Positions 6,512 through 14,226 of a DNA stretch of 16,937 bases are shown piece after piece. The translations under genes were made by a program, and so were the position numbers. Source of the DNA: Sphingopyxis sp. (GTDB taxonomy: Bacteria > Pseudomonadota > Alphaproteobacteria > Sphingomonadales > Sphingomonadaceae). The notes below the pieces were generated by a model that was not told where the DNA came from, searched no databases, and was given only the letters and a program-made list of their open reading frames with translations. Numbering within the stretch: position 1 is the stretch's first letter; every line of letters starts with the position of its first letter. The stretch lies in the NCBI GenBank assembly GCA_012035435.1, contig JAAUPH010000015.1, positions 1 through 16,937 on the forward strand. Direction: 5' to 3'.

Positions 6512-8481
6512 GCCGGCGCGCCTTCGGCATTGCCCGTGGCATAATCGATCGTTGCCCGGACATAGGGTGGTAGGAGCTCGCGAAGCCTAGCTGGAGGCAG
6601 ACGGCCCTTTTTCGCCATGCGATCAAGCAAAGCCGCCAGATATTGAGCCGCGATCGCCTTCGAGGCACCGCTTCGATACTTTGCATATACCGACGTGCTG
6701 CGGCTGTCACGGTCCAGATCAGACAGGTTGCGGAAGCCGCAGATCGAGGTTCGCAGGACCTCGGCCACCGTTACTCGGTGCGAATGGATGCGTGCGTCGG
6801 CAAGCGCGAGATCTGCAGCAACCCACACCTCTCTCGCGAGGCCGAAATACGCGAGATCATATTCTAGGGTCCATTCATCGGCGACAAAGGTGCGGACCGA
6901 TTGGCCGTCGGCTCGGGCGATAATCGACGCTCGTTGGTGCTCAAGGCCATCGCCCTCAAAGTCGTCTTTCTTTCGCCACCGCCTGCTTCCCTTCGCGGGT
7001 ACCGAACCGTCCGGAGCCGTAAGACCGAGTATTGCCGGCGCACAATCAGGCATCACATCCATGTCGGTCATGCAGGCCACCGGGACGTTGAGTCGTCCCT
7101 GTTCGTTTGCTGCGCGGCGCTGGAAAATCCGCCCATATCGGCCCAGGCCGGTACCCCCGACATTGACGACTGACACACCGTGGCGAGCCAAATCCCTTCC
7201 GATCAGCCGGGCGAGCGTGGGCAGGAGGATATTCTCGGCATCTCCTTCCACGATGATGACGCCGCGAGCAAAGAAGAGGTTCGCCTTCGTGGCATTTAGA
7301 AACCGCTCCAGAAACGCATAGTCGCCTGGAGCGAGCATCGTGTGCTCGGGGCCCATCGGGAACGCTTGCCCATTGCGAACCATAACGAGATTTTCGAGTT
7401 TGAGCGACGAGGCCAGCGATGGGCTGTGGGTCGTCATCAAGACCTGAAGTCCATGCTCGGCGCCCTGATCGATGATCACCTTCTGCTTCAAAAAGTCGAT
7501 TAGCAGATGTTGGCGCTGGGGATGAAGATGTGCTTCGGGTTCTTCGATCAGCAGTGCAGGATAACCATCTGTTTCTTGGCTAAGAAGAAGCAGTTCGGAC
7601 GCCATAAACAACAGATTGTTGGAACCAAGGCCACGCCCTGGAGGCGGGTCAGCGACATCGTCGTCGCGCAGATCGAGTTCCAACTTCTCCAAAAGTTGTC
7701 GCAATCGCGCGGACTTGTTGCCGCGAGCGCCACTCACCGAAATCGCGCCCCTCAGAGTATCGCCTTCGAACGAAAGCTTGGCGAGATAGTCATCGTTCAG
7801 GCGTGCGCGCGCGTTGCCTATTCCGGCCTGACGCTCCAGCAGCTCGTTGGCGAAATCACCTATGCCGAGGACGCTCAACGTCGCGGGATCTTCCGGGAAA
7901 GCCGCGGGATCGAAGTCCTCACCGACGCTCTCGATCTCTTCGGTCTGCTGGAGGATCTGGGCGAGCCGCGAGCCGCGACCAGCCGAAAGAGCCTGATCGG
8001 CGTCACGGAGTGGCCGCAGATAGGTCGCGCAGAGGAGAGTGCGTGCCGAGGCTTCCAGCGCTGGACCACCGCCCGTCGCGCCTGAACGGCACTCTACGGT
8101 CGTGAAACGTCTCGATGGGCCGCGAGAGCCCGCTACCGCCTGCCAATGCAGGAATAGGTGGGCCTTGCCATCGAGATAGGTGAGATGCTCAAGGAAAGCA
8201 CCGCGATCGCCAGCGCTGAGTGCATCGAACCGCAAGAGGATGCGGATTTCATTTTTGACCAAGCCGCCATCCGGTGTTTGATGGAAATCCGTCTCACTCA
8301 CCCGGAAGTAATCTTGGCCGCGTGTGCCCAGCACAAGTCGGATGGCATCAATTATGGCGGTCTTACCGGAATCATTCTCTCCGACCAGTGCCGCGATGCC
8401 GGCCGGCAGGGTCAGTCGAAACGCGGCGTCCCCTTCGCCGAAAGTCCTGAAGTTTTCGATCCGTATTTCCGCCAGCCGCAC
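6508..8481 (-). CDS. gajA: GajA-like OLD-family ATPase/TOPRIM endonuclease of a Gabija system
   Basis: A 657-residue protein with an N-terminal ABC/SMC-like ATPase split in sequence and a C-terminal TOPRIM nuclease. It begins MRLAEIRIENFRTFGEG, with Walker A GENDSGKTA (34-42). The second ATPase half has LLIEEPEAHLHPQRQ (310-324, Walker B/D-loop) and the switch His in MTTHSPSLAS (349-358). The TOPRIM domain carries VIIVEGDAE (408-416) and TDMDVMPD (472-479), the acidic metal-binding motifs. Class 2 OLD proteins encoded beside a UvrD-like helicase are GajA of Gabija; GajA is a nucleotide-inhibited DNA nicking or cleaving enzyme that assembles with GajB. The GTG start is supported by the GGGGGAGG ribosome site at 8486-8493. 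All key motifs look intact, so the nuclease may still be made although gajB is broken. Confidence 0.9.
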   Translation of the reverse strand: MRLAEIRIENFRTFGEGDAAFRLTLPAGIAALVGENDSGKTAIIDAIRLVLGTRGQDYFRVSETDFHQTPDGGLVKNEIRILLRFDALSAGDRGAFLEHLTYLDGKAHLFLHWQAVAGSRGPSRRFTTVECRSGATGGGPALEASARTLLCATYLRPLRDADQALSAGRGSRLAQILQQTEEIESVGEDFDPAAFPEDPATLSVLGIGDFANELLERQAGIGNARARLNDDYLAKLSFEGDTLRGAISVSGARGNKSARLRQLLEKLELDLRDDDVADPPPGRGLGSNNLLFMASELLLLSQETDGYPALLIEEPEAHLHPQRQHLLIDFLKQKVIIDQGAEHGLQVLMTTHSPSLASSLKLENLVMVRNGQAFPMGPEHTMLAPGDYAFLERFLNATKANLFFARGVIIVEGDAENILLPTLARLIGRDLARHGVSVVNVGGTGLGRYGRIFQRRAANEQGRLNVPVACMTDMDVMPDCAPAILGLTAPDGSVPAKGSRRWRKKDDFEGDGLEHQRASIIARADGQSVRTFVADEWTLEYDLAYFGLAREVWVAADLALADARIHSHRVTVAEVLRTSICGFRNLSDLDRDSRSTSVYAKYRSGASKAIAAQYLAALLDRMAKKGRLPPARLRELLPPYVRATIDYATGNAEGAPA

Positions 8482-8485
8482 AGGT

Positions 8486-8493
8486 CCTCCCCC
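8486..8493 (-). promoter_or_regulatory. Strong Shine-Dalgarno for gajA
   Basis: The minus strand reads GGGGGAGG, 4 nt before the GTG at 8481. It is much stronger than the ribosome sites of neighbouring genes and decides the start in favour of GTG 8481. Confidence 0.65.
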
Positions 8494-8501
8494 GGAAGGT
8501 T

Positions 8502-8515
8502 TGCTAATGATAATC
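8502..8515 (-). promoter_or_regulatory. Fur-box-like element upstream of gajA
   Basis: The minus strand reads GATTATCATTAGCA, ending 20 nt before the gajA start. It resembles one half of a Fur box (GATAATCATTATC) and is identical over 14 bp to the element 22 nt before the siderophore receptor start at 16359. The shared sequence is observed; Fur binding is inference. Confidence 0.45.
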
Positions 8516-8826
8516 TTCCCACCAAACCATAGCGTTCTTGCGGTTACAAAGCACCGATATTAGCGCGGTCTTCCTTCATTTATTCTAGCGCAGATACGGA
8601 GCGTCATATGCAAGCGCTCGCGCTGGGTCGTGTATAGATCTGCGATGACATTTATTGCCTATCGACCGCTCCAAACCTACCAGTCTGCAATCGACCCAAT
8701 TCAAGCCCTTTGCCACTTCGATCTCACCGCCTGAACGTACGTCAGCTATGAAGGATGCGTGTCGACTGTTCGAACGACCGCAATGTTAGCGACGTCGGCA
8801 GTTCGACCGGGCCTCGGCCGCCAATA
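8516..8826. other. Non-coding gap between the TonB receptor stop and the gajA leader
   Basis: With the gajA leader the gene-free stretch is 8482-8826. I see no credible gene in it: the short open frames lack family-like sequence. No hairpin followed by a T-run is visible after the TonB receptor stop on the minus strand, so transcription could read on into gajA. I could not assign a convincing -35/-10 pair for gajA. Confidence 0.5.
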
Positions 8827-11800
8827 TCAAAACCGAGCCGTCACTCCAGCGCTAAAGTACCGCCCCACTGTATCGTAGCCGCCTTGATTCTGATCTGCGG
8901 ACCCCGTCACACCCGGTGGCGGTTGCCTGTCCAGCAGATTGTCGATGGCAAATCTGAACGAGAACCGATCATCTACGTCATAACTTACCGCGACATTGTG
9001 ATAGAAGGCTGCACCGGTACGCAGCGGGCTGGCAACATCGGGGTTGAGCGGAGGAACGCCCCCGACCGTGAGCACCTCTTCGGCTAATATGCCGCTCTGC
9101 AATTGGCTGCCAACGTAGCGCAAACGGTAGTCGATCCCGAGTGTGCCATTGCTCCAGCTTGCATAAAGATTGCCGGTCCAGCGCGGGTCGCCAAGCTCTC
9201 CTAGGATGCGATTGGGCAGATCGGGGCGACTTTGGAAATTGAAGTCGGTCCGTTCAAGGACGAGCGTTGCAATCGCACGGAGTGACAGATTGCCGAGATT
9301 GGTTCGGCCAATGGTCAACCCAGTCTGCTGCCACGCCAGGTCGAAGTCGACACCGCGCGCATTCAGGCGCGATATGTTGATGCTCTGCGTGCTGATGCTG
9401 CTCAGCTCAAAGGTTGCCGCGTCGCGCGTAAGCAGATTACAAAATTCGGGCGTCAAGCTCGGCCCGTCAACGCATTGCGAAACCACCGTATCGGCATCCA
9501 ATGCCTTGACGGCATCATCGATTCGAATGTCGTAATAGTTGACGGAAGCGCGCAAGCCGGGGGCAAAAGCGGGTGCCAGAGTGACGCCTGCGGTAATCGA
9601 GCGCGACCGCTCGGCGTCGAGGTTCGGATTGCCACCGGTGACACCCCCGACCGACGACACGCTGGGCACGACCGCGACAAAGCCCGCGGGAATGCCAAGC
9701 GCTCGGCAATTTGCGACACGGGTCGATGGACCGCCGTTGATGTTTTCCGCCGAGCAGGGATCGCCGTTGGACAGAAAGAATTGCGCGCTTTGTACGGGGC
9801 CGAAGAGTTCGGCGATATTGGGTGCGCGGACGGCCCGAGCATAGGCGGCACGAAAGGTGAGCGCAGGGATCGGACGATACAGGCCGCCGACCCGCCAGCT
9901 GTCCACTGTTCCGACGCCGCCCTGGCTGTAGCGCGCGATGCGGTAAGAACCGTCCACTGTCAGCGCATCGGCAAATGGCACATCGGCCAACAGAGGGACC
10001 GAGATTTCGGCGAATGCTTCAGCAACATCGAAGCGCCCGCCCTGATCGCCGCCGCTGCCGTTGAAGAAGAGACCGGCCGCTTCGCGCGGGTCGGCGGTGA
10101 AGCGGCTGCGCTCTTCGCGATATTCGCCGCCAAAGGCAAAGGCGATGGGGCCACCCGGCAAGGTGAGATAGCTGGCGGTGTCGCCGCTGACATAACCAGT
10201 CACCACGCTTTGTTCGAGAATAAGGCGGCTGGTTGTCGTTTCGTTGATGAACGCGGCTGCCGGCTCGATGCCGCGCCTGCCGAACAGATTGACAGGGATG
10301 CAGCCGTCAACATCAGCGTTGCCCGTCAGCCGGCCACCGGCATCAAGCCGAGCGCGGCACACGATCGCGCCAGGCGTGCCGAGCAGCCCTGCCGTATCGA
10401 CCACCGCATCGACCGCGTTTTGAAACCGCTGAAGATTGCGGTTATTGATCCGGTCGATGAAGATGCTGCTGCGCCCATAGGTGGCGGACAGATCATAGCG
10501 GAGATTGTCGGCAATCGTGCCGCGGATTCCTCCAACCCCGCGCCATACTTCACGCCACGTTCTTTCAAGTCCGTCGCCTAATGCTTCGGCGTCGAGATTG
10601 AGCGTGAAACTGTCGGTCAGGCCGATCGACTGAAGCACGCCGCGTGCCTGGGCGGAGAGAAATGGGTTGGACGTCGATATGGTCAGCGGTCCAGCCGGTC
10701 CCGACCCGCACACATCGCAGTTGAAGGCCGGCCCGCCCTGCGACTGCGAGCGGATCGACACGAATTTGCCCTCCCCATAAAACTCGAAAGACGGCGAGAC
10801 CTCGAAACTGCCGAGCGCGAACACACCAAAACGCCGCAGGCGCGGAAGGAGATCGAGGCTCTCACGGATGTTGGTTCCATCACCGCCATCGGTGAAAAAG
10901 CCCGACCCGATCGGGCCACGTCCTAGGTCGGCCGGGTTGAGCGTGCCATCGGGGGCGAAACGCAGGATGCTGTCTGGCTGGATCGTGACGAAGTCGAACG
11001 CCGGGTTGACCACGGTGCCGCCGGTGGAACTGTCGATGATGCGCGTGTCGCGGAACAATAGCTGGTCCGGAATGCCGTTCGATCGTTCGGCACCGTCGCC
11101 AGGGTCGGCGGGGTTGGAGAAATAGCCACTGCCGAAGCGCGCGAAACTGCGATCAGCGTTGAACAGCGGATCGCGATCTTCATAGTCGACTGACGCAGCA
11201 AAACGGCCTCGACCATCTGCGAATTGTCGTCCGAAGGTTAACGCCGCCAGACTGCCTGCCGCGTCGCCCCGGCTCGAAATGCCCGATTGCGCCCGTGCCC
11301 GGAGGCCGGTGAATTGATCGTCCAGCACGAAATTGATGACACCCGAAACAGCATCCGATCCGTAGATGGCCGATATCCCGCCGGTAACGACATCGACACG
11401 GCGAATGAGGTCGAGCGGGATCAAATTGATATCGACCGCTGCCGAGCCCGGCTGACTGGCGACATGACGGCGGCCGTTTTCAAGGACTAGCGTGCGCGTG
11501 ATGCCAAGGCCGCGCAGATCGAGAAAGTTGGCGCCGGTCACGCCGCCTCCGCCAAACACGCCCGAATTTTGCTGCGTTTCGGTCTCACGCAAGGCCGGCA
11601 ACTCGCTCAGCTGATCGCCGATGCTGGTGCGGCCAAAACCGCTCAACTGCTGATCGCCGACGCTCGTCACGCTGATGCTGCTGTCGTCAGCATCCTGGCT
11701 TACCCGCGTTGCCGTCACGACGATGTCTGCATTGGCCTCGCTATCTGAGGTCTGCGCCAGTGCGTGCGACGGAGCAGCGGCGGACGCGAGAACTGATGTA

Positions 11801-11829
11801 AGGAGAAGCAACTTACCTTTGCGCGGCAT
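8827..11829 (-). CDS. TonB-dependent outer-membrane receptor (1000 aa)
   Basis: A large outer-membrane transporter that would import a substrate into the periplasm using TonB/ExbBD energy. It starts MPRKGKLLLLTSVLASAAAP with a signal peptide ending near SHALAQ, followed by an ADIVVTATR segment typical of the TonB-box/plug start. The plug contains LDLRGLGITRTLVLENGRRH and DLIRRVDVVTGGISAIYGSDAVSGVINFV, diagnostic for TonB-receptor plugs. The remaining ~750 residues are beta-barrel-like and end in the aromatic RYFSAGVTARF outer-membrane signature. A longer start at 11874 is open, but ATG 11829 places the signal peptide at the N-terminus and lies 5 nt after the stop of the SUMF1-fold gene, fitting an operon. 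The substrate is unknown. The ~1000-aa size is typical of sphingomonad receptors rather than of short siderophore receptors. Confidence 0.92.
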   Translation of the reverse strand: MPRKGKLLLLTSVLASAAAPSHALAQTSDSEANADIVVTATRVSQDADDSSISVTSVGDQQLSGFGRTSIGDQLSELPALRETETQQNSGVFGGGGVTGANFLDLRGLGITRTLVLENGRRHVASQPGSAAVDINLIPLDLIRRVDVVTGGISAIYGSDAVSGVINFVLDDQFTGLRARAQSGISSRGDAAGSLAALTFGRQFADGRGRFAASVDYEDRDPLFNADRSFARFGSGYFSNPADPGDGAERSNGIPDQLLFRDTRIIDSSTGGTVVNPAFDFVTIQPDSILRFAPDGTLNPADLGRGPIGSGFFTDGGDGTNIRESLDLLPRLRRFGVFALGSFEVSPSFEFYGEGKFVSIRSQSQGGPAFNCDVCGSGPAGPLTISTSNPFLSAQARGVLQSIGLTDSFTLNLDAEALGDGLERTWREVWRGVGGIRGTIADNLRYDLSATYGRSSIFIDRINNRNLQRFQNAVDAVVDTAGLLGTPGAIVCRARLDAGGRLTGNADVDGCIPVNLFGRRGIEPAAAFINETTTSRLILEQSVVTGYVSGDTASYLTLPGGPIAFAFGGEYREERSRFTADPREAAGLFFNGSGGDQGGRFDVAEAFAEISVPLLADVPFADALTVDGSYRIARYSQGGVGTVDSWRVGGLYRPIPALTFRAAYARAVRAPNIAELFGPVQSAQFFLSNGDPCSAENINGGPSTRVANCRALGIPAGFVAVVPSVSSVGGVTGGNPNLDAERSRSITAGVTLAPAFAPGLRASVNYYDIRIDDAVKALDADTVVSQCVDGPSLTPEFCNLLTRDAATFELSSISTQSINISRLNARGVDFDLAWQQTGLTIGRTNLGNLSLRAIATLVLERTDFNFQSRPDLPNRILGELGDPRWTGNLYASWSNGTLGIDYRLRYVGSQLQSGILAEEVLTVGGVPPLNPDVASPLRTGAAFYHNVAVSYDVDDRFSFRFAIDNLLDRQPPPGVTGSADQNQGGYDTVGRYFSAGVTARF

Positions 11830-11834
11830 GGCGA

Positions 11835-12743
11835 CTATTGACCTTGTGAAAGAGTGGCTGGATCCTGGTCCCACGCGCAGCGGAAGCCGAACGTCGCCGT
11901 CCAGAAGTCAAGGCCGGCGATGCCGCGGAACGAGATACGAAACTGCTCGGGCGGATAGCCCCAGCCAGCACCGCGCACGGCCTTGATCTCGCCGTTGGGC
12001 AGGCCACGCGGGTCGGTCTGCGGGCCCGTCGGATACGGGCCGTCTTCGATCCAGTCGGCGATCCACTCATAGGCGTTACCGGCCATGTCGTGCAGGCCAT
12101 AAGCATTGGACGGAAAGCTCGCGACCGGAGCGATCCGGGCAAAGCCGTCATAATAATCGCGAAAGGCTGCAAAGGCGGTAAACTCACGAGCAGTCGAGAT
12201 ATCCGGACCGTTAGCCTGCGGCACACCATCGACCATTGGCGTCGGCGCATTGCCCCAGACGGAAATTTGCCCCTCAATGCCGCCGCGTGCTGCCCGCTCC
12301 CATTCAGCCTCGGTCGGCAATCGACCGCCTACCCAGCGACAATAGGCGTCGGCATCGGCCCAGGCTAATTGGACCGCAGGCCAATTGTCCGGAGCGGGTT
12401 GATCGGCAGCAAAAGGCACTCGCCAGCTGAGGCCATCAACCCAATCCCACTCATTGATGTCGAAACGCCAAAAGCGCCCTTGACCGCGTTTGTCGGCTTC
12501 GGTGCGATACCCAGTGTCCGTCACAAACCGACGATATTGGCCCACGCTTGTTTCGGTGCGGGCCAGCCAGAAAGGCCGTGTCAGCGTGACAGCCCGGCGT
12601 GGAATTTCGGTAGGCTCACATTGCGGGTCGGCAGGAACGCAGCCCATTTCAAAGGTTCCCGCCGGGATATGCGCTGCGTCTGGATGCACAGCAGCGTGAG
12701 GCTGCGCTGTTGCCGCAGTAATCGTCAGGAGGATCGAGAGCAT
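11835..12743 (-). CDS. Exported SUMF1/formylglycine-generating-enzyme-fold protein, lacking the FGE Cys pair
   Basis: A 302-residue protein with a short hydrophobic leader (MLSILLTITAATA) suggesting export. FGE-sulfatase (SUMF1/EgtB/PvdO) fold markers run in order: IPAGTFEMG (~26-34), ETSVGQYRRFV, WPAVQLAWADADAYCRWVGG, RLPTEAEWERAARGG, YGLHDMAGNAYEWIADW and VRGAGWG...FRISFRG...TFGFRCA at the C-terminus. True FGEs oxidise sulfatase Cys using two cysteines in the RGGS..C....C..RYR region; here that segment reads RGAGWGYPPEQFRISFRG with no Cys, so formylglycine formation is unlikely. The gene lies 5 nt upstream of the TonB receptor and is surely cotranscribed. It may be a periplasmic modifying or binding partner for the imported substrate (inference). 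The ATG at 12743 has no clear ribosome site. Confidence 0.85.
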   Translation of the reverse strand: MLSILLTITAATAQPHAAVHPDAAHIPAGTFEMGCVPADPQCEPTEIPRRAVTLTRPFWLARTETSVGQYRRFVTDTGYRTEADKRGQGRFWRFDINEWDWVDGLSWRVPFAADQPAPDNWPAVQLAWADADAYCRWVGGRLPTEAEWERAARGGIEGQISVWGNAPTPMVDGVPQANGPDISTAREFTAFAAFRDYYDGFARIAPVASFPSNAYGLHDMAGNAYEWIADWIEDGPYPTGPQTDPRGLPNGEIKAVRGAGWGYPPEQFRISFRGIAGLDFWTATFGFRCAWDQDPATLSQGQ

Positions 12744-12790
12744 GTGACGGTGTTAGTGATGATATACTATAGCATCAAGTCTTAATGCCG
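12744..12790 (-). promoter_or_regulatory. AT-rich, promoter-like region upstream of the SUMF1-fold gene
   Basis: The minus strand here includes TTGATGCTATAGTATATCAT, with TATAGT/TATATC as possible -10 elements. It is the only AT-rich tract in the 261-bp gap before the gene. No well-spaced -35 could be fixed, so this is a weak call. Confidence 0.25.
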
Positions 12791-12853
12791 TGACTTGGTC
12801 AACGGTGATCGCAAATCGATCGTAGACGGGCGGTTGGCGCTTGCCTCCCAATG

Positions 12854-12872
12854 TGTCAGCGGCCCGCTGACA
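12854..12872. repeat. 19-bp perfect palindrome, possible operator
   Basis: TGTCAGCGGCCCGCTGACA has 9-bp perfect arms around a central C. With a 2-nt bulge the dyad extends outward (CAATG / CATTG). There is no T-run on either side, so it is unlikely to be an intrinsic terminator. It lies ~110 bp upstream of the SUMF1-fold gene start, where a TetR- or GntR-type operator could sit. No regulator gene is in the window. Confidence 0.5.
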
Positions 12873-12924
12873 TTGATCTGGACACAGGGGTGGATGGTGA
12901 AGGGTAAGCGATACAATCTCCCCA

Positions 12925-12940
12925 GTTGAGCTTGCTCAAC
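12925..12940. repeat. 16-bp inverted repeat GTTGAGC-TT-GCTCAAC
   Basis: Seven-bp perfect arms with a two-base centre, 52 bp from the larger palindrome in the same gap between the PepSY and SUMF1-fold genes. It may be a second operator or part of the 3' end of the upstream transcript. It has no T-run. Confidence 0.4.
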
Positions 12941-13004
12941 AATCGTGAACCAAGGTCCGCTTCGACCACGCTGTGAATGGGCGTTAATGTCCGCAATGTT
13001 GGCG

Positions 13005-14189
13005 TTACCAGAACCAGAAGCTGACAAATGGGACAGCCGTGATCGCCGCGACGCTCGGCCATTTCCATGCGCCGAGATAGTCGAGCGCGCCGAGGCGGAC
13101 ACCCGATTGGATCGCCAGCTTGGTGCGTTTGGCATAGATGTAGGCACCGCTGGCGGCCATCCCGGTCAGCAATAAGCCGAATACAACCCAGATCAATTTG
13201 GTTATGAGACCACCGAAAGTACCAAAGTGCAGCGGATCGGCGGTGTGGACGATACGCTCGCCGACACCCATGTGATGCGCAATTCGGGTGCCCAGCACTT
13301 GATTGCTCGCTGGGTCGATAAACACGGCATTGGTCCGCTCGCGCACCAGCCATGCTTGCCACTGCCCCTGGACGATCACCGGGTTGCCGGGCTCATAGGG
13401 GAGATAGACCGCAGTGATGGCGAGACCCGGCATCCGCGCCCGCGCTTCTGTTACCCAGCGGTTGATGTCCCGACCCGTGACATTGGCGGGAGGGGCGGGC
13501 CGGGCAACCACAGGCTCGGGCGTTTCAAGATCAAGCCCGGCATGTTCGACAAAATACCAGATCGAGGTGAGCCCAATTATCGCGACAAACCACAACGACC
13601 ATAGCCCCGCAAGCCGGTGCAGGTCACCGATCCAGGTCCGACTATCGCGGTGCCAGCGCGGCATCCGGAAAAAACCGCGCCAGAACTTCTTGTACGCAAT
13701 CAGGCCGGTGACCAGCGACAGAATAAGCACGAAGCCGAGTGCGGTGACGATGTACATCGGTATGGTGCCCGGCGCGAACAGGTAATAATGCAGCGCGCGC
13801 ATGAAATCCTGGAAACTGCGGCCATATTCGTGGCCTGTAACGCGCGCTGTTCCGGGATCGACATAGATGGTGAACTCTTCGCCATCAGCATCGGTGGCCG
13901 ATACGGAACGGACGAAATAGTCTGCGTCGTTGCGGTCGAAAGAGCCTATACCCCCCAGCACGGCGTCTGGTTGTGCTGCCTTGGCCGCATCCCACATCGC
14001 ACCCCAATTCTCCTCGCCGACAACTGCCGTCGCGCGCAACTGTGGCTTGTACAGCCACTCGATTTCATGACTGACCGTCGCGATTGTTCCAGTCAGACAG
14101 ACGAAGCCCAGGAACAGGCTGAGCTTCAGACCGATGATCGAATGCAGCCAGAAGGCGAGCGGCACGGGCTTGCGCTTTGCTGCGCCCAT
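13005..14189 (-). CDS. PepSY-associated inner-membrane protein (COG3182/PiuB-like)
   Basis: From ATG 14189 the protein has 394 residues. It has four to five membrane helices: one after MGAAKRKPVPLAFWLHSIIGLK, one around IVTALGFVLILSLVTGLIAY, one around LWFVAIIGLTSIWYFV, one around LIWVVFGLLLTGMAASGAYIY, and a final hydrophobic tail ending SFWFW. The soluble loops hold the PepSY pattern (FTIYVDPGTARVTG; NAVFIDPASNQVLG) and conserved H/W positions such as DLHRLAGLWSL and LHYYL. This family sits beside siderophore receptors and is thought to help release or reduce iron after uptake. It follows the receptor gene by 37 nt on the same strand. A GTG start at 14246 would overlap the receptor by 20 nt; ATG 14189 is preferred because it begins just before the first helix. 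Confidence 0.88.
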   Translation of the reverse strand: MGAAKRKPVPLAFWLHSIIGLKLSLFLGFVCLTGTIATVSHEIEWLYKPQLRATAVVGEENWGAMWDAAKAAQPDAVLGGIGSFDRNDADYFVRSVSATDADGEEFTIYVDPGTARVTGHEYGRSFQDFMRALHYYLFAPGTIPMYIVTALGFVLILSLVTGLIAYKKFWRGFFRMPRWHRDSRTWIGDLHRLAGLWSLWFVAIIGLTSIWYFVEHAGLDLETPEPVVARPAPPANVTGRDINRWVTEARARMPGLAITAVYLPYEPGNPVIVQGQWQAWLVRERTNAVFIDPASNQVLGTRIAHHMGVGERIVHTADPLHFGTFGGLITKLIWVVFGLLLTGMAASGAYIYAKRTKLAIQSGVRLGALDYLGAWKWPSVAAITAVPFVSFWFW

Positions 14190-14226
14190 CTGCTTGCCAA
14201 GCTCAATCCGGATGGGCACCGAAGAC

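Noticed and set aside
9475..10581. Long plus-strand open frame (368 codons) opposite the large TonB receptor
   Set aside because: It is antisense to a receptor with clear plug motifs, has no family-like sequence, and is typical of shadow frames in GC-rich DNA.
12782..13362. Minus-strand frames reaching into the gap downstream of the PepSY gene
   Set aside because: They mostly overlap the PepSY coding region in other frames, have Ser/Arg-rich composition, and no ribosome site.
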